Shown here one piece after another: positions 1-7,942 of a stretch of 64,000 bases of DNA (its first letter is position 1; every line of letters starts with the position of its first letter). The DNA comes from Brucella haematophila (GTDB lineage Bacteria > Pseudomonadota > Alphaproteobacteria > Rhizobiales > Rhizobiaceae). The position numbers and the translations under genes were made by a program. The DNA is taken from contig NZ_VCPE01000003.1 of the NCBI RefSeq assembly GCF_005938105.1, forward strand, positions 434,001 through 498,000, written 5' to 3'. A model generated the notes under the pieces. It saw only the letters and a program-made list of their open reading frames with translations, was not told the origin of the DNA and made no database searches.

Positions 1-1
1 T

Positions 2-769
2 GAACTCGAAGCCAAGATCATTGAGCTGGGTGCTGATGAAGTCATCGCTTTCGTCGCTGAACCGGTTGTAGGCGCAACGCTTGGCGCGGTTGGCCCGGTC
101 GCCGATTACTTCAAGAAAATACGGGCTGTTTGCGACAAGTATGGCGTCCTTCTGATTTTGGACGAAGTCATGTGCGGTATGGGGCGTACTGGAACTCTTT
201 TTGCGTTCGAGCAGGAAGGTATCGTCCCTGATCTGGTCACAATCGCCAAGGGCCTGGGTGGTGGTTATCAGCCCATCGGCGCGGTCGTTCTCTCGGAGCG
301 CATCTATCGTGCATTTGCAGACGGCTCCGGTCTGTTCCAGCATGGCCATACTTATATCGGTCATCCGGTTGCGGCGGCAGCTGCCGACAAGGTCGTGGAA
401 ATCCTGACTGGCAGCGACATTCTCGACAATGTTGTCCGCATGGGTGAACGGTTGCAGTCCGGTCTTGAAGCGGCGCTCGGACAGAACGCACATGTAGGCG
501 ATATTCGCGGACGCGGACTTTTCCGTGGGATCGAGATCGTAGCCGACAGGGATTCCAAAACGCCATTCGATCCTGCCAAGAAGCTGCATGCGCGGATCAA
601 GCGGGAAGCAATGCAGCGGGGGCTTCTGTGCTATCCGATGGGTGGCACAATTGATGGTGTTCGCGGCGATCATGTGCTTCTCGCACCACCCTATATTATC
701 CAGCCTGAAGAAGTTGATTTGATCGTCGACCGGGTGTCATCTGCAATCGAAGCGGCAATTCGGAGCTGA
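2..769 (+). CDS. class III (PLP) aminotransferase, 3' part
   Basis: The reading frame is open from base 2, so the N-terminus lies outside the window and 255 residues are visible. It is a class III aminotransferase of PLP fold type I. The visible part holds ILDEVMCGMGRTG, whose Asp (visible residue 54) would bind the pyridine nitrogen, and DLVTIAKGLGGGYQPIGAVV, whose Lys (visible residue 83) is the expected Schiff-base lysine. The C-terminal small domain follows (GLFRGIEIV and LLAPPYII). Amino donor and acceptor cannot be assigned. The next open frame begins three bases after the stop, but that gene is broken. Confidence 0.9.
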   Translation, partial: ELEAKIIELGADEVIAFVAEPVVGATLGAVGPVADYFKKIRAVCDKYGVLLILDEVMCGMGRTGTLFAFEQEGIVPDLVTIAKGLGGGYQPIGAVVLSERIYRAFADGSGLFQHGHTYIGHPVAAAAADKVVEILTGSDILDNVVRMGERLQSGLEAALGQNAHVGDIRGRGLFRGIEIVADRDSKTPFDPAKKLHARIKREAMQRGLLCYPMGGTIDGVRGDHVLLAPPYIIQPEEVDLIVDRVSSAIEAAIRS

Positions 770-771
770 CG

Positions 772-1420
772 ATGGGGCATTGCGGAGCGGCGCTGGTTGA
801 GCAGTTTCGCGGTACGAATACCGTTCCCGGCGGCGTAATCGGGGTTTGTGAGAACAATGGCGTTGAATTCGTGCCATTGTTCCACACGCTTCTCGGGGCG
901 TTGGGGCCGGCGGGCGAGGCGATTGCATTCTATACCGATGAAACTCTACGTGGGCTGGATCACTCTGGTGATCTTGATGGACCGCAGATACAGCAACTGA
1001 AAGACGCCGCCGCTGCTCAAAACGTTGTGCCGGTGGTTGGTCTTGGGGTCAAAGACCAACGTTTGGCCGGTGTCATGCGCAATGCATCACTCGTCATTAC
1101 GCCTGTGGGCAATGAAGGGGTCTACATCAAGGTGCATCAATGGCACAATGAGAAGCTCTACATGCGCGGTGGAAAATGGCGTCTATTTTCTAAGTTGCAA
1201 CCGGGCAGGCCTGCATGGGGATCAGCGCTTTATGGGGCGGTCTTGTGTTATTGCCCCAGACGGGCGGGTGGTCGGTCATCTTGATCATGACCGAGAAGAT
1301 GTGCTGAGGGTTGAACTCGACCTCGACGACATTGCCCGTTATCGCGCAGCGACAGGAATCTGGGTCGACCGTGTTCCGGAGCTTTATGCGAAATACGCTC
1401 CTTCCGTTGAAAAAAATTAA
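772..1420 (+). pseudogene. remnant: M81 (MlrC-like) fragment joined to a decayed nitrilase-family gene
   Basis: The first ~60 codons resemble an internal N-terminal piece of M81 metallopeptidase/MlrC proteins (GTNTVPGGVIGVCENNGVE, then HTLLGALGP). From about codon 67 it resembles the carbon-nitrogen hydrolase (nitrilase) family (PQIQQLKDAAAAQN, EGVYIKVHQWHNEKLYMRGG). The frame changes at the G run 1217-1220. The first frame then stops at 1284, while the frame one base on continues with GDQRFMGRSCVIAPDGRV and a typical nitrilase C-terminus to 1420. The expected catalytic Cys region between these halves is missing. I see a fusion, an internal deletion and a one-base frameshift, so a functional product is unlikely. 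A sequencing error could explain the frameshift but not the missing blocks. Confidence 0.7.
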
Positions 1421-1437
1421 ATCACAAAGAGAAAACA

Positions 1438-1974
1438 ATGACCGAGACACCATGCCCGCCGCTTAAAGATGCCGACTGGCCCGCAGCCATTGAAGATCTT
1501 CGGTCCGGTTTTGCTGGCGCCTTGAATGTATATCGAACGATGGCATATCATCCGGATCTCGTCCGGGCCTGGGCGCCGTTGCGCCAGCATATTGTGAAAG
1601 ACACCGCACTGGGGCTGGAGCGTTCAGAACTGGTTATTCTGCGTTCGGCACACCGGATGGGATCAGCTTACGAATGGGCGCATCATGTGAGCCGCGCGCG
1701 CGTGCTGGGAATATCGGATGAGCGCATCGCAGCCATGCGGTCGACGCCAGAAGGTGAAGATGGCCTGATTGCGGAAGCTGTCGATTGCCTTTTCGACAAG
1801 AGGCGGTTGCCACTCGATCTTGAAGAAAAGCTGGCCGCTCAAATTGGGCGAGCAGCTGTTTTCGATTTGATCGCTACGGTTGGCTTTTACTCAGTGCTTG
1901 GTTACATTCTCATGACATATGAGACCCCGATTGATGAAGCGGTAGCAAAGGAATTGGAGATATCTCCACTTTGA
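1438..1974 (+). CDS. carboxymuconolactone decarboxylase / AhpD-like protein
   Basis: A 178-residue all-alpha protein of the carboxymuconolactone decarboxylase/AhpD superfamily. The family core is seen in LERSELVILRSAHRMGS followed by YEWAHHVSRARVLGISDERI, near residues 60-100. The redox CxxC of true AhpD peroxidases is absent: the position before YEW is Ser, so thiol peroxidase activity is unlikely and a lyase or isomerase role on a ring acid is possible. The start follows AGAGAAAACA. It is the last gene of the + strand group that begins with the aminotransferase, and convergent with the GST-like gene. Confidence 0.8.
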   Translation: MTETPCPPLKDADWPAAIEDLRSGFAGALNVYRTMAYHPDLVRAWAPLRQHIVKDTALGLERSELVILRSAHRMGSAYEWAHHVSRARVLGISDERIAAMRSTPEGEDGLIAEAVDCLFDKRRLPLDLEEKLAAQIGRAAVFDLIATVGFYSVLGYILMTYETPIDEAVAKELEISPL

Positions 1975-2003
1975 TCACAGCTCCAAGAGTTTGATCGCTA
2001 TTG

Positions 2004-2026
2004 GCGGAATGCGCATTCCCGCTTTT
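2004..2026 (+). terminator. candidate terminator after the AhpD-like gene
   Basis: GCGGAAT and ATTCCCGC pair around GCGC with one bulged C and are followed by TTTT. It lies 30 bases after the stop at 1974, in a convergent gap. Confidence 0.45.
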
Positions 2027-2114
2027 GAGAAAAATGGCAATCCAATGCTGTTTTTGAGAAAGGTAAGAGAGGCAAAATCGAGCAGCTGAAAGTGTTGTAC
2101 GGAACAAGGAAGCG

Positions 2115-2813
2115 CTAAGTAGCAACCTTTCGGAGCGATTTCTCAATTTCTCCGCCACAATAGGCTTGGCCATAGGCATTGAAGCTTTTGGTGTCCAATG
2201 CCGCGAGGGATGGGATTGCCTGCATCCGTTTGGAATGACCCATGATTGTGGGGGAGGTCTCTTCGATTATTGTTCTGATGACCGAGAACCGATCAGCCAT
2301 CGTCGCCCAGAGGATAGCAGTCACGATATCGGCTACGCCAGGTTTTTCCGATCCCAGCATAAATCCTGTATCAGCTTCAAGTCCGTTTCGTTCGCCGGTG
2401 TCTTGAAAAATCCGAAGCCACTTTTGCAACCGGGGAACGAAGTCTTTCCATTTCTCACGCGTCCACATTTCGCGTCCGCCATTGAGTGTCAGTTCATCAA
2501 TCACATCGTTCGCATCGTTTACGATCTTGGCAGTCAATGCCCGGCCTTCTGTCGTCGTAGGCAGAAGTTCTAGCCGCTCTCCAAGATATATTGCGATGGC
2601 CGGCATCTGCGATACCGCAAAATTGTGATGGGGATCGATCAGAACCGGCGGTCCCATGAACGCTATGGGCTGCTCCTCGACAGCAAGGCCCATGATTTCT
2701 TCGATCTCGTCGAAATCGTGTTCGTTCCAGGAACATTCACCAAAGGCCAAAATGCCTCGGATAAACTGACCACGGAATGGTACAGGCCAGTAATAAAGAT
2801 CGAAGTCGCTCAT
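2115..2813 (-). CDS. glutathione S-transferase-like protein
   Basis: A 232-residue protein with a GST-type layout: an N-terminal thioredoxin-like domain (DLYYWPVPFRGQFIRGILAF; then GPPVLID and VSQMPAIAIYL, the glutathione-binding region) and an alpha-helical C-terminal half. An upstream in-frame start would add eight residues, but the ATG at 2813 has a good site, AAAAGGAGAGCGAC, just before it. Its promoter side faces the AroE-like gene. Glutathione-dependent enzymes occur in aromatic catabolism (for example maleylacetoacetate isomerases), but nothing fixes the substrate here. Confidence 0.8.
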   Translation of the reverse strand: MSDFDLYYWPVPFRGQFIRGILAFGECSWNEHDFDEIEEIMGLAVEEQPIAFMGPPVLIDPHHNFAVSQMPAIAIYLGERLELLPTTTEGRALTAKIVNDANDVIDELTLNGGREMWTREKWKDFVPRLQKWLRIFQDTGERNGLEADTGFMLGSEKPGVADIVTAILWATMADRFSVIRTIIEETSPTIMGHSKRMQAIPSLAALDTKSFNAYGQAYCGGEIEKSLRKVAT

Positions 2814-2927
2814 GTCGCTCTCCTTTTGAATGCTCAAAAGAAACTGGCTGGACGCACTCCGGTTCCAGGCGTCGGAGAAATCGGCGCTTTTTGCTCGACC
2901 GCTTATTTCGTGTATGTTATTCAGAAA

Positions 2928-2942
2928 TTGAATGTAATTCTA
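2928..2942. promoter_or_regulatory. candidate IclR-type operator upstream of aroE-like gene
   Basis: TTGAATGTAATTCTA is a near-perfect inverted repeat (GAAT-N3-ATTC core) ending 14 bases before the ATG at 2957. The same core and spacing recur at 4585-4599 before the MFS gene, and both resemble the general form of IclR-family sites. Linkage to the IclR gene at 11267-12061 is inference. Confidence 0.45.
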
Positions 2943-2956
2943 TAAATGGAGAAGGC

Positions 2957-3748
2957 ATGGTTCTCGAGCTTAATGGCGCGCTGCGCCTCCACATGGTCGT
3001 CGGTGATCCCATCGCGCAAGTTAAATCGCCACAGGGCGTCACCGAAATGCTTCAGGCTCGGGGACATAATGCTATCTGCATACCAGGACATGTGCGGCCT
3101 GAAGATTTACTCAGTTTCTGGCAGGGCGCCCGCACACTTCAGAATCTGGATGGTGTTATTGTCACTGTTCCTCACAAGATCGCGGCTACGGTCATGGCAG
3201 ATCGTCTTTCTGAGACGGCGGCATTCTTGGGTTCCGTCAATACATTGCGGCGGACACCGACAGGCTGGGAAGGGGCAATGTTTGACGGGATTGGCCATGT
3301 TGCGGCCCTGCGCAAGGCTGGATGCAAACTGGAAGGCAAACGAGTCTTGCTAGCAGGCGCTGGTGGTGCTGGCGGAGCCATTGCCTATGCGCTTGTGCAA
3401 TCGGGTATCTCGGAGTTGGCCATTCATGAGATGGACGAGATACGCCGAGATAATCTGATCCATAGGCTTTCTTTATTGGGCTTGGTGAAAATCACTGTCG
3501 GCACATCTGATCCGACAGGGTTTGATGTTATTGTGAATGCGACGCCTGCGGGCATGAAGGACGGCGATGCTCTCCCATTCGATGGTGAAAAGCTAACGTC
3601 CGATATGTTTGTTGGGGAAGTGATCACCAAACCGGCCATCTCGCCGCTTGTGGCTTGCGCCCGCGAAATCGGCTGCGGCACGATCACCGGCGCGGATATG
3701 TTTGTCGAAGTGCGTGACCTGATGGTCGAATTTCTCTGTGCGGTGTGA
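2957..3748 (+). CDS. AroE-like shikimate/quinate dehydrogenase paralogue
   Basis: A 263-residue member of the shikimate dehydrogenase family. The catalytic Lys74 (VTVPHK), Asn95 (GSVNT) and Asp110 (FDGIG) are present, as is the Rossmann loop GAGGAGGA (134-141). Two substrate-contacting positions differ from biosynthetic AroE: the first Ser of the HSxSP motif is Val22 (AQVKSP), and the Gln of the C-terminal MLVxQ motif is Val252 (MFVEV). After the second Rossmann strand there is an acidic stretch (HEMDE, Asp160) instead of the NADP-binding NRT-type loop, which predicts NAD and a catabolic, YdiB/QuiA-like direction. The ATG at 2957 follows GGAGAAGGC; a longer in-frame extension upstream lacks such a site. 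The stop overlaps the next gene's leader. Confidence 0.85.
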   Translation: MVLELNGALRLHMVVGDPIAQVKSPQGVTEMLQARGHNAICIPGHVRPEDLLSFWQGARTLQNLDGVIVTVPHKIAATVMADRLSETAAFLGSVNTLRRTPTGWEGAMFDGIGHVAALRKAGCKLEGKRVLLAGAGGAGGAIAYALVQSGISELAIHEMDEIRRDNLIHRLSLLGLVKITVGTSDPTGFDVIVNATPAGMKDGDALPFDGEKLTSDMFVGEVITKPAISPLVACAREIGCGTITGADMFVEVRDLMVEFLCAV

Positions 3749-3753
3749 TTGAG

Positions 3754-4569
3754 ATGAGCAGGCATTTCGCACTCGCATTTCTCACCATTCCAGATCTTGC
3801 TCCAGCAGATGCAATCCGCATTGCGGCGGAAACCGGGTATGACAGTGTCGGTTTACGCCTGCTTCCAGCCGCTGCCAGCGGCGAAGGACCTTATCCCATT
3901 CTCACCGATTCGGCAGTTCTGAGAGAAGCCCGATCCGCGCTATCCGACACCGGCATACGTGTTGGCGATGTCGAGATCGTGCGTTTGAATGCACAGACCA
4001 ATGTGGAAGGTTTTCTGCCGTTTCTGGAATGTGCGGCAGCGCTCGGCGCTGCAAATATTCTGGTTGCCGGTGACGATCCTGATCCAGAACGGCTTACCCA
4101 GACTTTTGCAGGTTTTGCAGAGCTTGCTGGCCGCTACGGTTTGACTGCCGATCTCGAATTTATGCCGTGGACCGGAGTGCGGGACGCACGCGAGGCCTTG
4201 ACCATTGTGGAAAAGGCGGGTCAAGCCAACGGCGGTGTGCTCGCCGACGCTCTGCACTGGGATCGGACGGGTGGTAAAGTCGAAGATCTTATTCTTATCC
4301 CGCCTGAGCGTATTCACTATTTTCAGATATGCGATGCGCCCAAAGATTTTATCGGCACCAATAGCGAGCTGATCCGCGTTGCGCGCGGCGGTCGGCTGTT
4401 TCCGGGGCAGGGCGGGATCAACTTACGTGCATTTCTGGAAGCGTTGTCAGCAAATGTGCCGGTAAGCGTGGAAATCGCATCCGAGGAATTGAACGCTCGA
4501 CTGACGCCTCGCGAGAGGGCGGTTCAGGCACTGGCCGCGACATCAAGTCTGGTAAATTCAATAAAGTGA
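3754..4569 (+). CDS. TIM-barrel isomerase/dehydratase, 3-dehydroshikimate dehydratase-like (paralogue A)
   Basis: A 271-residue xylose-isomerase-like TIM barrel of the sugar phosphate isomerase/epimerase superfamily. Candidate metal ligands are Glu135 (DLEFMPW), Asp165 (ADALHWD), Gln191 (FQICDAP) and Glu240 (SVEIA). This E-D-Q-E set and its spacing match what I recall for bacterial 3-dehydroshikimate dehydratases (QuiC/AsbF type), which make protocatechuate. The two other paralogues here (13048-13860 and 19702-20532) keep the four residues in the same register. It starts five bases after the AroE-like stop, so the two are co-transcribed. An isomerase acting on an inositol- or sugar-like acid remains possible. 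Confidence 0.75.
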   Translation: MSRHFALAFLTIPDLAPADAIRIAAETGYDSVGLRLLPAAASGEGPYPILTDSAVLREARSALSDTGIRVGDVEIVRLNAQTNVEGFLPFLECAAALGAANILVAGDDPDPERLTQTFAGFAELAGRYGLTADLEFMPWTGVRDAREALTIVEKAGQANGGVLADALHWDRTGGKVEDLILIPPERIHYFQICDAPKDFIGTNSELIRVARGGRLFPGQGGINLRAFLEALSANVPVSVEIASEELNARLTPRERAVQALAATSSLVNSIK

Positions 4570-4584
4570 AACATAATTATTTTC

Positions 4585-4599
4585 TGGAATGATATTCAA
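4585..4599. promoter_or_regulatory. candidate IclR-type operator upstream of the MFS gene
   Basis: TGGAATGATATTCAA, an inverted repeat with the same GAAT-N3-ATTC core as the site at 2928-2942. It lies in the 166-base gap before the transporter gene, which implies a separate regulated promoter for the transporter/flavoprotein group. Confidence 0.45.
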
Positions 4600-4735
4600 A
4601 TTTATGTATAACGATCCTTGCGCGGAGGAGTGAGGATCGTGAGGCCTTCGACGCATGAGAGCACAATCGTCGCATCATGACGGTGGACTGCACTGCATTG
4701 CAGTGTGGAACGCATGCGATTTGGAGGAGGAACAG

Positions 4736-6127
4736 ATGAACAGCATAGATGCCGTCGGAGCCGACGGCGTAAAACTGAAACTTGCAACGCGCAGTGGTGC
4801 GCGAGGAACAGTTGGCAGCGAGCATGCGAAGCCGGAAATTGGCGCTTCAGAAGCCATTGGGGCTTCGCAAAACTGGTCTTCGTTGAGAGTCATCATCCTT
4901 GCCATCTGCTTCTTGTTGAACGCGATCGATGGCATGGATGTTGTCATTCTCTCCTACATCGCACCTGCGCTTTCAGCAGATTGGGCGCTGTCACCAGAGC
5001 GCCTTGGCGTGGTGTTCTCTGCAAGCCTTGCGGGTATGGTGATTGGCTGCTTCTTTGTTGCCCCTCTTGCAGACAGATGGGGTCGTAGACCGCTGACAAT
5101 TACAGCTCTCTCGGCAATCACTGTCGCCATGATCCTGAGCGGCTTTGTTACCGCAGTCATGGAACTTGTTGTTCTGCGTTTCTTCATCGGTGTTTGGATT
5201 GGAGCTATCCTGGCTTCGATGGCTGCACTTGCCGCAGAATTTGCGCCAGTAAAGGAGCGTTCCTTTGCTGTAGCGGTCATGACTGCGGGTTACCCGCTAG
5301 GAGCCGTTTTTACCGGTCTTGCCATGGCGCCACTGCTTCCTGTCTATGGCTGGCATATGATGCTGATCGGTGCGGGGCTTGCCTCACTGATCGTATTGCC
5401 ATTCGTTTGGTTCTTTCTACCGGAATCGCTGGATTTTCTGGTCCGCAGGCAGCCGAAAAATGCTCTGCAACGTACCAATCATGTGCTTGCCAAGCTCGGC
5501 ATGGAGCCGGTTAAGCAACTGCCGCAAAAGTCCTCAGAAGAGAAAGCCGCCGGTTTTGCGACCATCTTCGCCGAAAATCGTCTGGTGCCGACGATCTGGC
5601 TTTGGGTGGGGATATTCATGGGCTTCCTATCGCTCTATTTCGTTATCTCCTGGGTGACGAAGCTTGCCTCACAGGCTGGGCTGACTTTGGAAAATGCCAT
5701 CTATGTCGGCGCAATCCTGAACTTCGGCGCTTTTCTTGGAACGCTGCTGATGGGCAAGCTGTCGAACCGCTTTCCGCAAGGCATAGTCGGTGCGGTGTTC
5801 CTTGTTCTGGCTGCTGCCCTTCTGGTGGTTTTCGGAACAGTACATATGTCGCTGGGTATCGTACTCTTCACGGCTTTCCTTATGGGGATGGCGATCTATG
5901 GCGGCTTCAATTCCTTCTACGGCCTTGCCGCCAGCCTTTATCCGGCTGCCGTCCGAGGCACAGGTGTTGGTTGGGCTATGGGAGCAGGGCGCTTTGGTGC
6001 GGTTGTCGGCCCGTCGATGGGTGGTGTCCTGATCGGCTCGGGAGCAAGCCTTTCCACAGTGATGATCGTTTTTGCCGTGCCATTGTTGATTGCGGCTATC
6101 GCGGCTCTCTATTCCCGCGCTCGATAG
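4736..6127 (+). CDS. MFS transporter, aromatic acid:H+ symporter (AAHS) type
   Basis: A 463-residue, twelve-helix major facilitator. The first helix carries LLNAIDGMDVVILSYIAPAL (Asp65 and Asp68), the DGxD motif typical of AAHS carriers such as PcaK and quinate/shikimate or 4-hydroxybenzoate permeases. Loop 2-3 has ADRWGRRPL, the MFS signature. The ATG at 4736 follows a strong GGAGGAGGAACAG site; the frame is open 27 codons further up without such a site. It heads a tight run with the two flavoproteins, the NIPSNAP gene and a TIM barrel, so it probably imports the ring acid they degrade. Confidence 0.85.
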   Translation: MNSIDAVGADGVKLKLATRSGARGTVGSEHAKPEIGASEAIGASQNWSSLRVIILAICFLLNAIDGMDVVILSYIAPALSADWALSPERLGVVFSASLAGMVIGCFFVAPLADRWGRRPLTITALSAITVAMILSGFVTAVMELVVLRFFIGVWIGAILASMAALAAEFAPVKERSFAVAVMTAGYPLGAVFTGLAMAPLLPVYGWHMMLIGAGLASLIVLPFVWFFLPESLDFLVRRQPKNALQRTNHVLAKLGMEPVKQLPQKSSEEKAAGFATIFAENRLVPTIWLWVGIFMGFLSLYFVISWVTKLASQAGLTLENAIYVGAILNFGAFLGTLLMGKLSNRFPQGIVGAVFLVLAAALLVVFGTVHMSLGIVLFTAFLMGMAIYGGFNSFYGLAASLYPAAVRGTGVGWAMGAGRFGAVVGPSMGGVLIGSGASLSTVMIVFAVPLLIAAIAALYSRAR

Positions 6128-6157
6128 TCACGCGTTTCTGGCAGATAGGAAGTACAT

Positions 6158-7942
6158 ATGTCTCCCGATCACTCCATCGATAAAGACGAGGCGATGGCTC
6201 TTTCCAATCGAGTGGCATGTGATGTCCTCGTTATCGGTTCTGGTGCCGGGGGACTTTCCGCAGCGGTGGCGGCAGCCCATTTTGGGCTCAAGGTCATCGT
6301 TGCTGAAAAGGCCGATGTGTTCGGTGGCACCACTGCGTTTTCCGGTGGTTGGCTCTGGATACCAAATGCGCCGCATGCAGTGTCGGTTGGAAAGGGCGAG
6401 AATCCCGATGGCCCCAAAGCCTATCTGAAGCATATTCTGGGTCAAAGTTATGATGAGGCTATGATCGACGGCTATCTGCAAGCAGCGCCGCGTATGGTTT
6501 CATTCTTTGAGCGTAACACGCAGGTCCGCTTCAATCCGGGCAGCGGCGTCCCGGATTTTCACGGTAAGGCTCCGGAGGCGGCAACGGGTTGGCGCTCGGT
6601 TGTCGCTGCACCTTATGACGGTCGCGAACTTGGTTCATTGATCGGAAAACTACGTGCACCGATTCCTGAGACGACGTTTTTGGGCATGGGCATCGCATCG
6701 GGTGTCGACATGCGCATGTTCTTGACCGCTATGCGCTCGCTCAAGGCATTTGGCTATGTAGCGCGACGCGTGTCGAAACATTTGCGCGATCTTGTTGTGC
6801 ATCGGCGCGCGATGCAACTCGTTAATGGCAACGCGCTGGTCGCACGACTATTGCGGTCGGCATCCGATAAGGATGTTGCACTTTGGGCGGGAGCCGCAGC
6901 CAGTGAACTGACGACTGATCAGGGGCGTGTGACGGGCGCGGTCCTCAAGACCGACAAAGACTTCGTTACTGTGACGGCCAAACGCGGTGTTGTGCTCGCA
7001 ACTGGCGGGTTCCCGCATGATACGGCTCGCCTTTTCGAACATTTGCCGCATGTGCAAGCTGGCACAGAGCATGCATCTGCTGCGCCTGTGACGAACAGTG
7101 GCGATGGCATGCGCCTCGCTGAAACGGTGGGTGGTCACGTGCCCAAACATATGGCGCATGGCGCAGCCTACGCACCGGTGTCGCTCGTTCCACGCAATGA
7201 TGGCGCGGTGGGTCGTTTTCCGCACCTTGTTGAGCGCGGAAAGCCAGGTGTAATTGCCGTGCTGGCATCGGGAAGCCGTTTCACCAATGAGGGTGGACCC
7301 TATCACGACTATGTTTGTGACATGATAGCGGCGACACAAAACGGGCAACCTGTTGTCTCATGGCTCATCTGCGATCATCGCTTTTTGCGTCGATATGGTC
7401 TTGGCGCGGTCAAGCCAGCCCCTATTCCATTTCGAAAATGGGTAAAGAACGGCTATCTCATCAAAGGTTCGACCGTCACCGAATTGGCTGAACGCTGCGG
7501 CATCGACGTAGCTGGCCTCAATAAGACCATTACAGCTTTCAACCACCACGCGGGGATGGGGGAAGACCCGGAATTTCAGCGCGGCGAAACGCTTTACCAG
7601 CGGGTGCAGGGCGATCCTGATCAGAAACCCAATCCCTGTATCGCCCCCATCTGCAATGGACCTTTCTACGCGGTGCGAATTGTGCCGGGCAGCCTGGGCA
7701 CCTTTACTGGTATCGAGACCGATGCGTGCGCGCGTGTTCTCGATGTGTCGGGTCAGCCGGTTCCGGGTCTCTTTGCTGCGGGCAACGACATGAACAGCAT
7801 TATGGGTGGGCACTACCCAAGTGGCGGCATAACACTCGGTCCCGCAATGACTTTTGGCTTCCTCGCGGCTGAGACTATCGCCAAGCGGGTAGCAACTGAG
7901 AGCAAACAGGCCAACAGCAAGGAAACAGAAAATGCAATCTGA
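6158..7942 (+). CDS. FAD-dependent oxidoreductase, ketosteroid dehydrogenase-like (1)
   Basis: A 594-residue flavoprotein of the FAD_binding_2 family (fumarate reductase, 3-ketosteroid delta1-dehydrogenase). The dinucleotide-binding GSGAGG is at 27-32, the ribose-binding Glu at 50, and GGTTAFSGG follows. The C-terminus has LFAAGNDMNSIMGG and YPSGGITLGPAMTFG, the Tyr...Gly region that in KstD proteins contributes to alpha,beta-desaturation of a cyclic ketone. A 4-oxocyclohexanecarboxylate desaturase-type reaction would fit the ring-acid context (inference). The start at 6158 has AGGAAG seven bases upstream. The last 11 bases overlap the next gene, a paralogue. Confidence 0.85.
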   Translation: MSPDHSIDKDEAMALSNRVACDVLVIGSGAGGLSAAVAAAHFGLKVIVAEKADVFGGTTAFSGGWLWIPNAPHAVSVGKGENPDGPKAYLKHILGQSYDEAMIDGYLQAAPRMVSFFERNTQVRFNPGSGVPDFHGKAPEAATGWRSVVAAPYDGRELGSLIGKLRAPIPETTFLGMGIASGVDMRMFLTAMRSLKAFGYVARRVSKHLRDLVVHRRAMQLVNGNALVARLLRSASDKDVALWAGAAASELTTDQGRVTGAVLKTDKDFVTVTAKRGVVLATGGFPHDTARLFEHLPHVQAGTEHASAAPVTNSGDGMRLAETVGGHVPKHMAHGAAYAPVSLVPRNDGAVGRFPHLVERGKPGVIAVLASGSRFTNEGGPYHDYVCDMIAATQNGQPVVSWLICDHRFLRRYGLGAVKPAPIPFRKWVKNGYLIKGSTVTELAERCGIDVAGLNKTITAFNHHAGMGEDPEFQRGETLYQRVQGDPDQKPNPCIAPICNGPFYAVRIVPGSLGTFTGIETDACARVLDVSGQPVPGLFAAGNDMNSIMGGHYPSGGITLGPAMTFGFLAAETIAKRVATESKQANSKETENAI

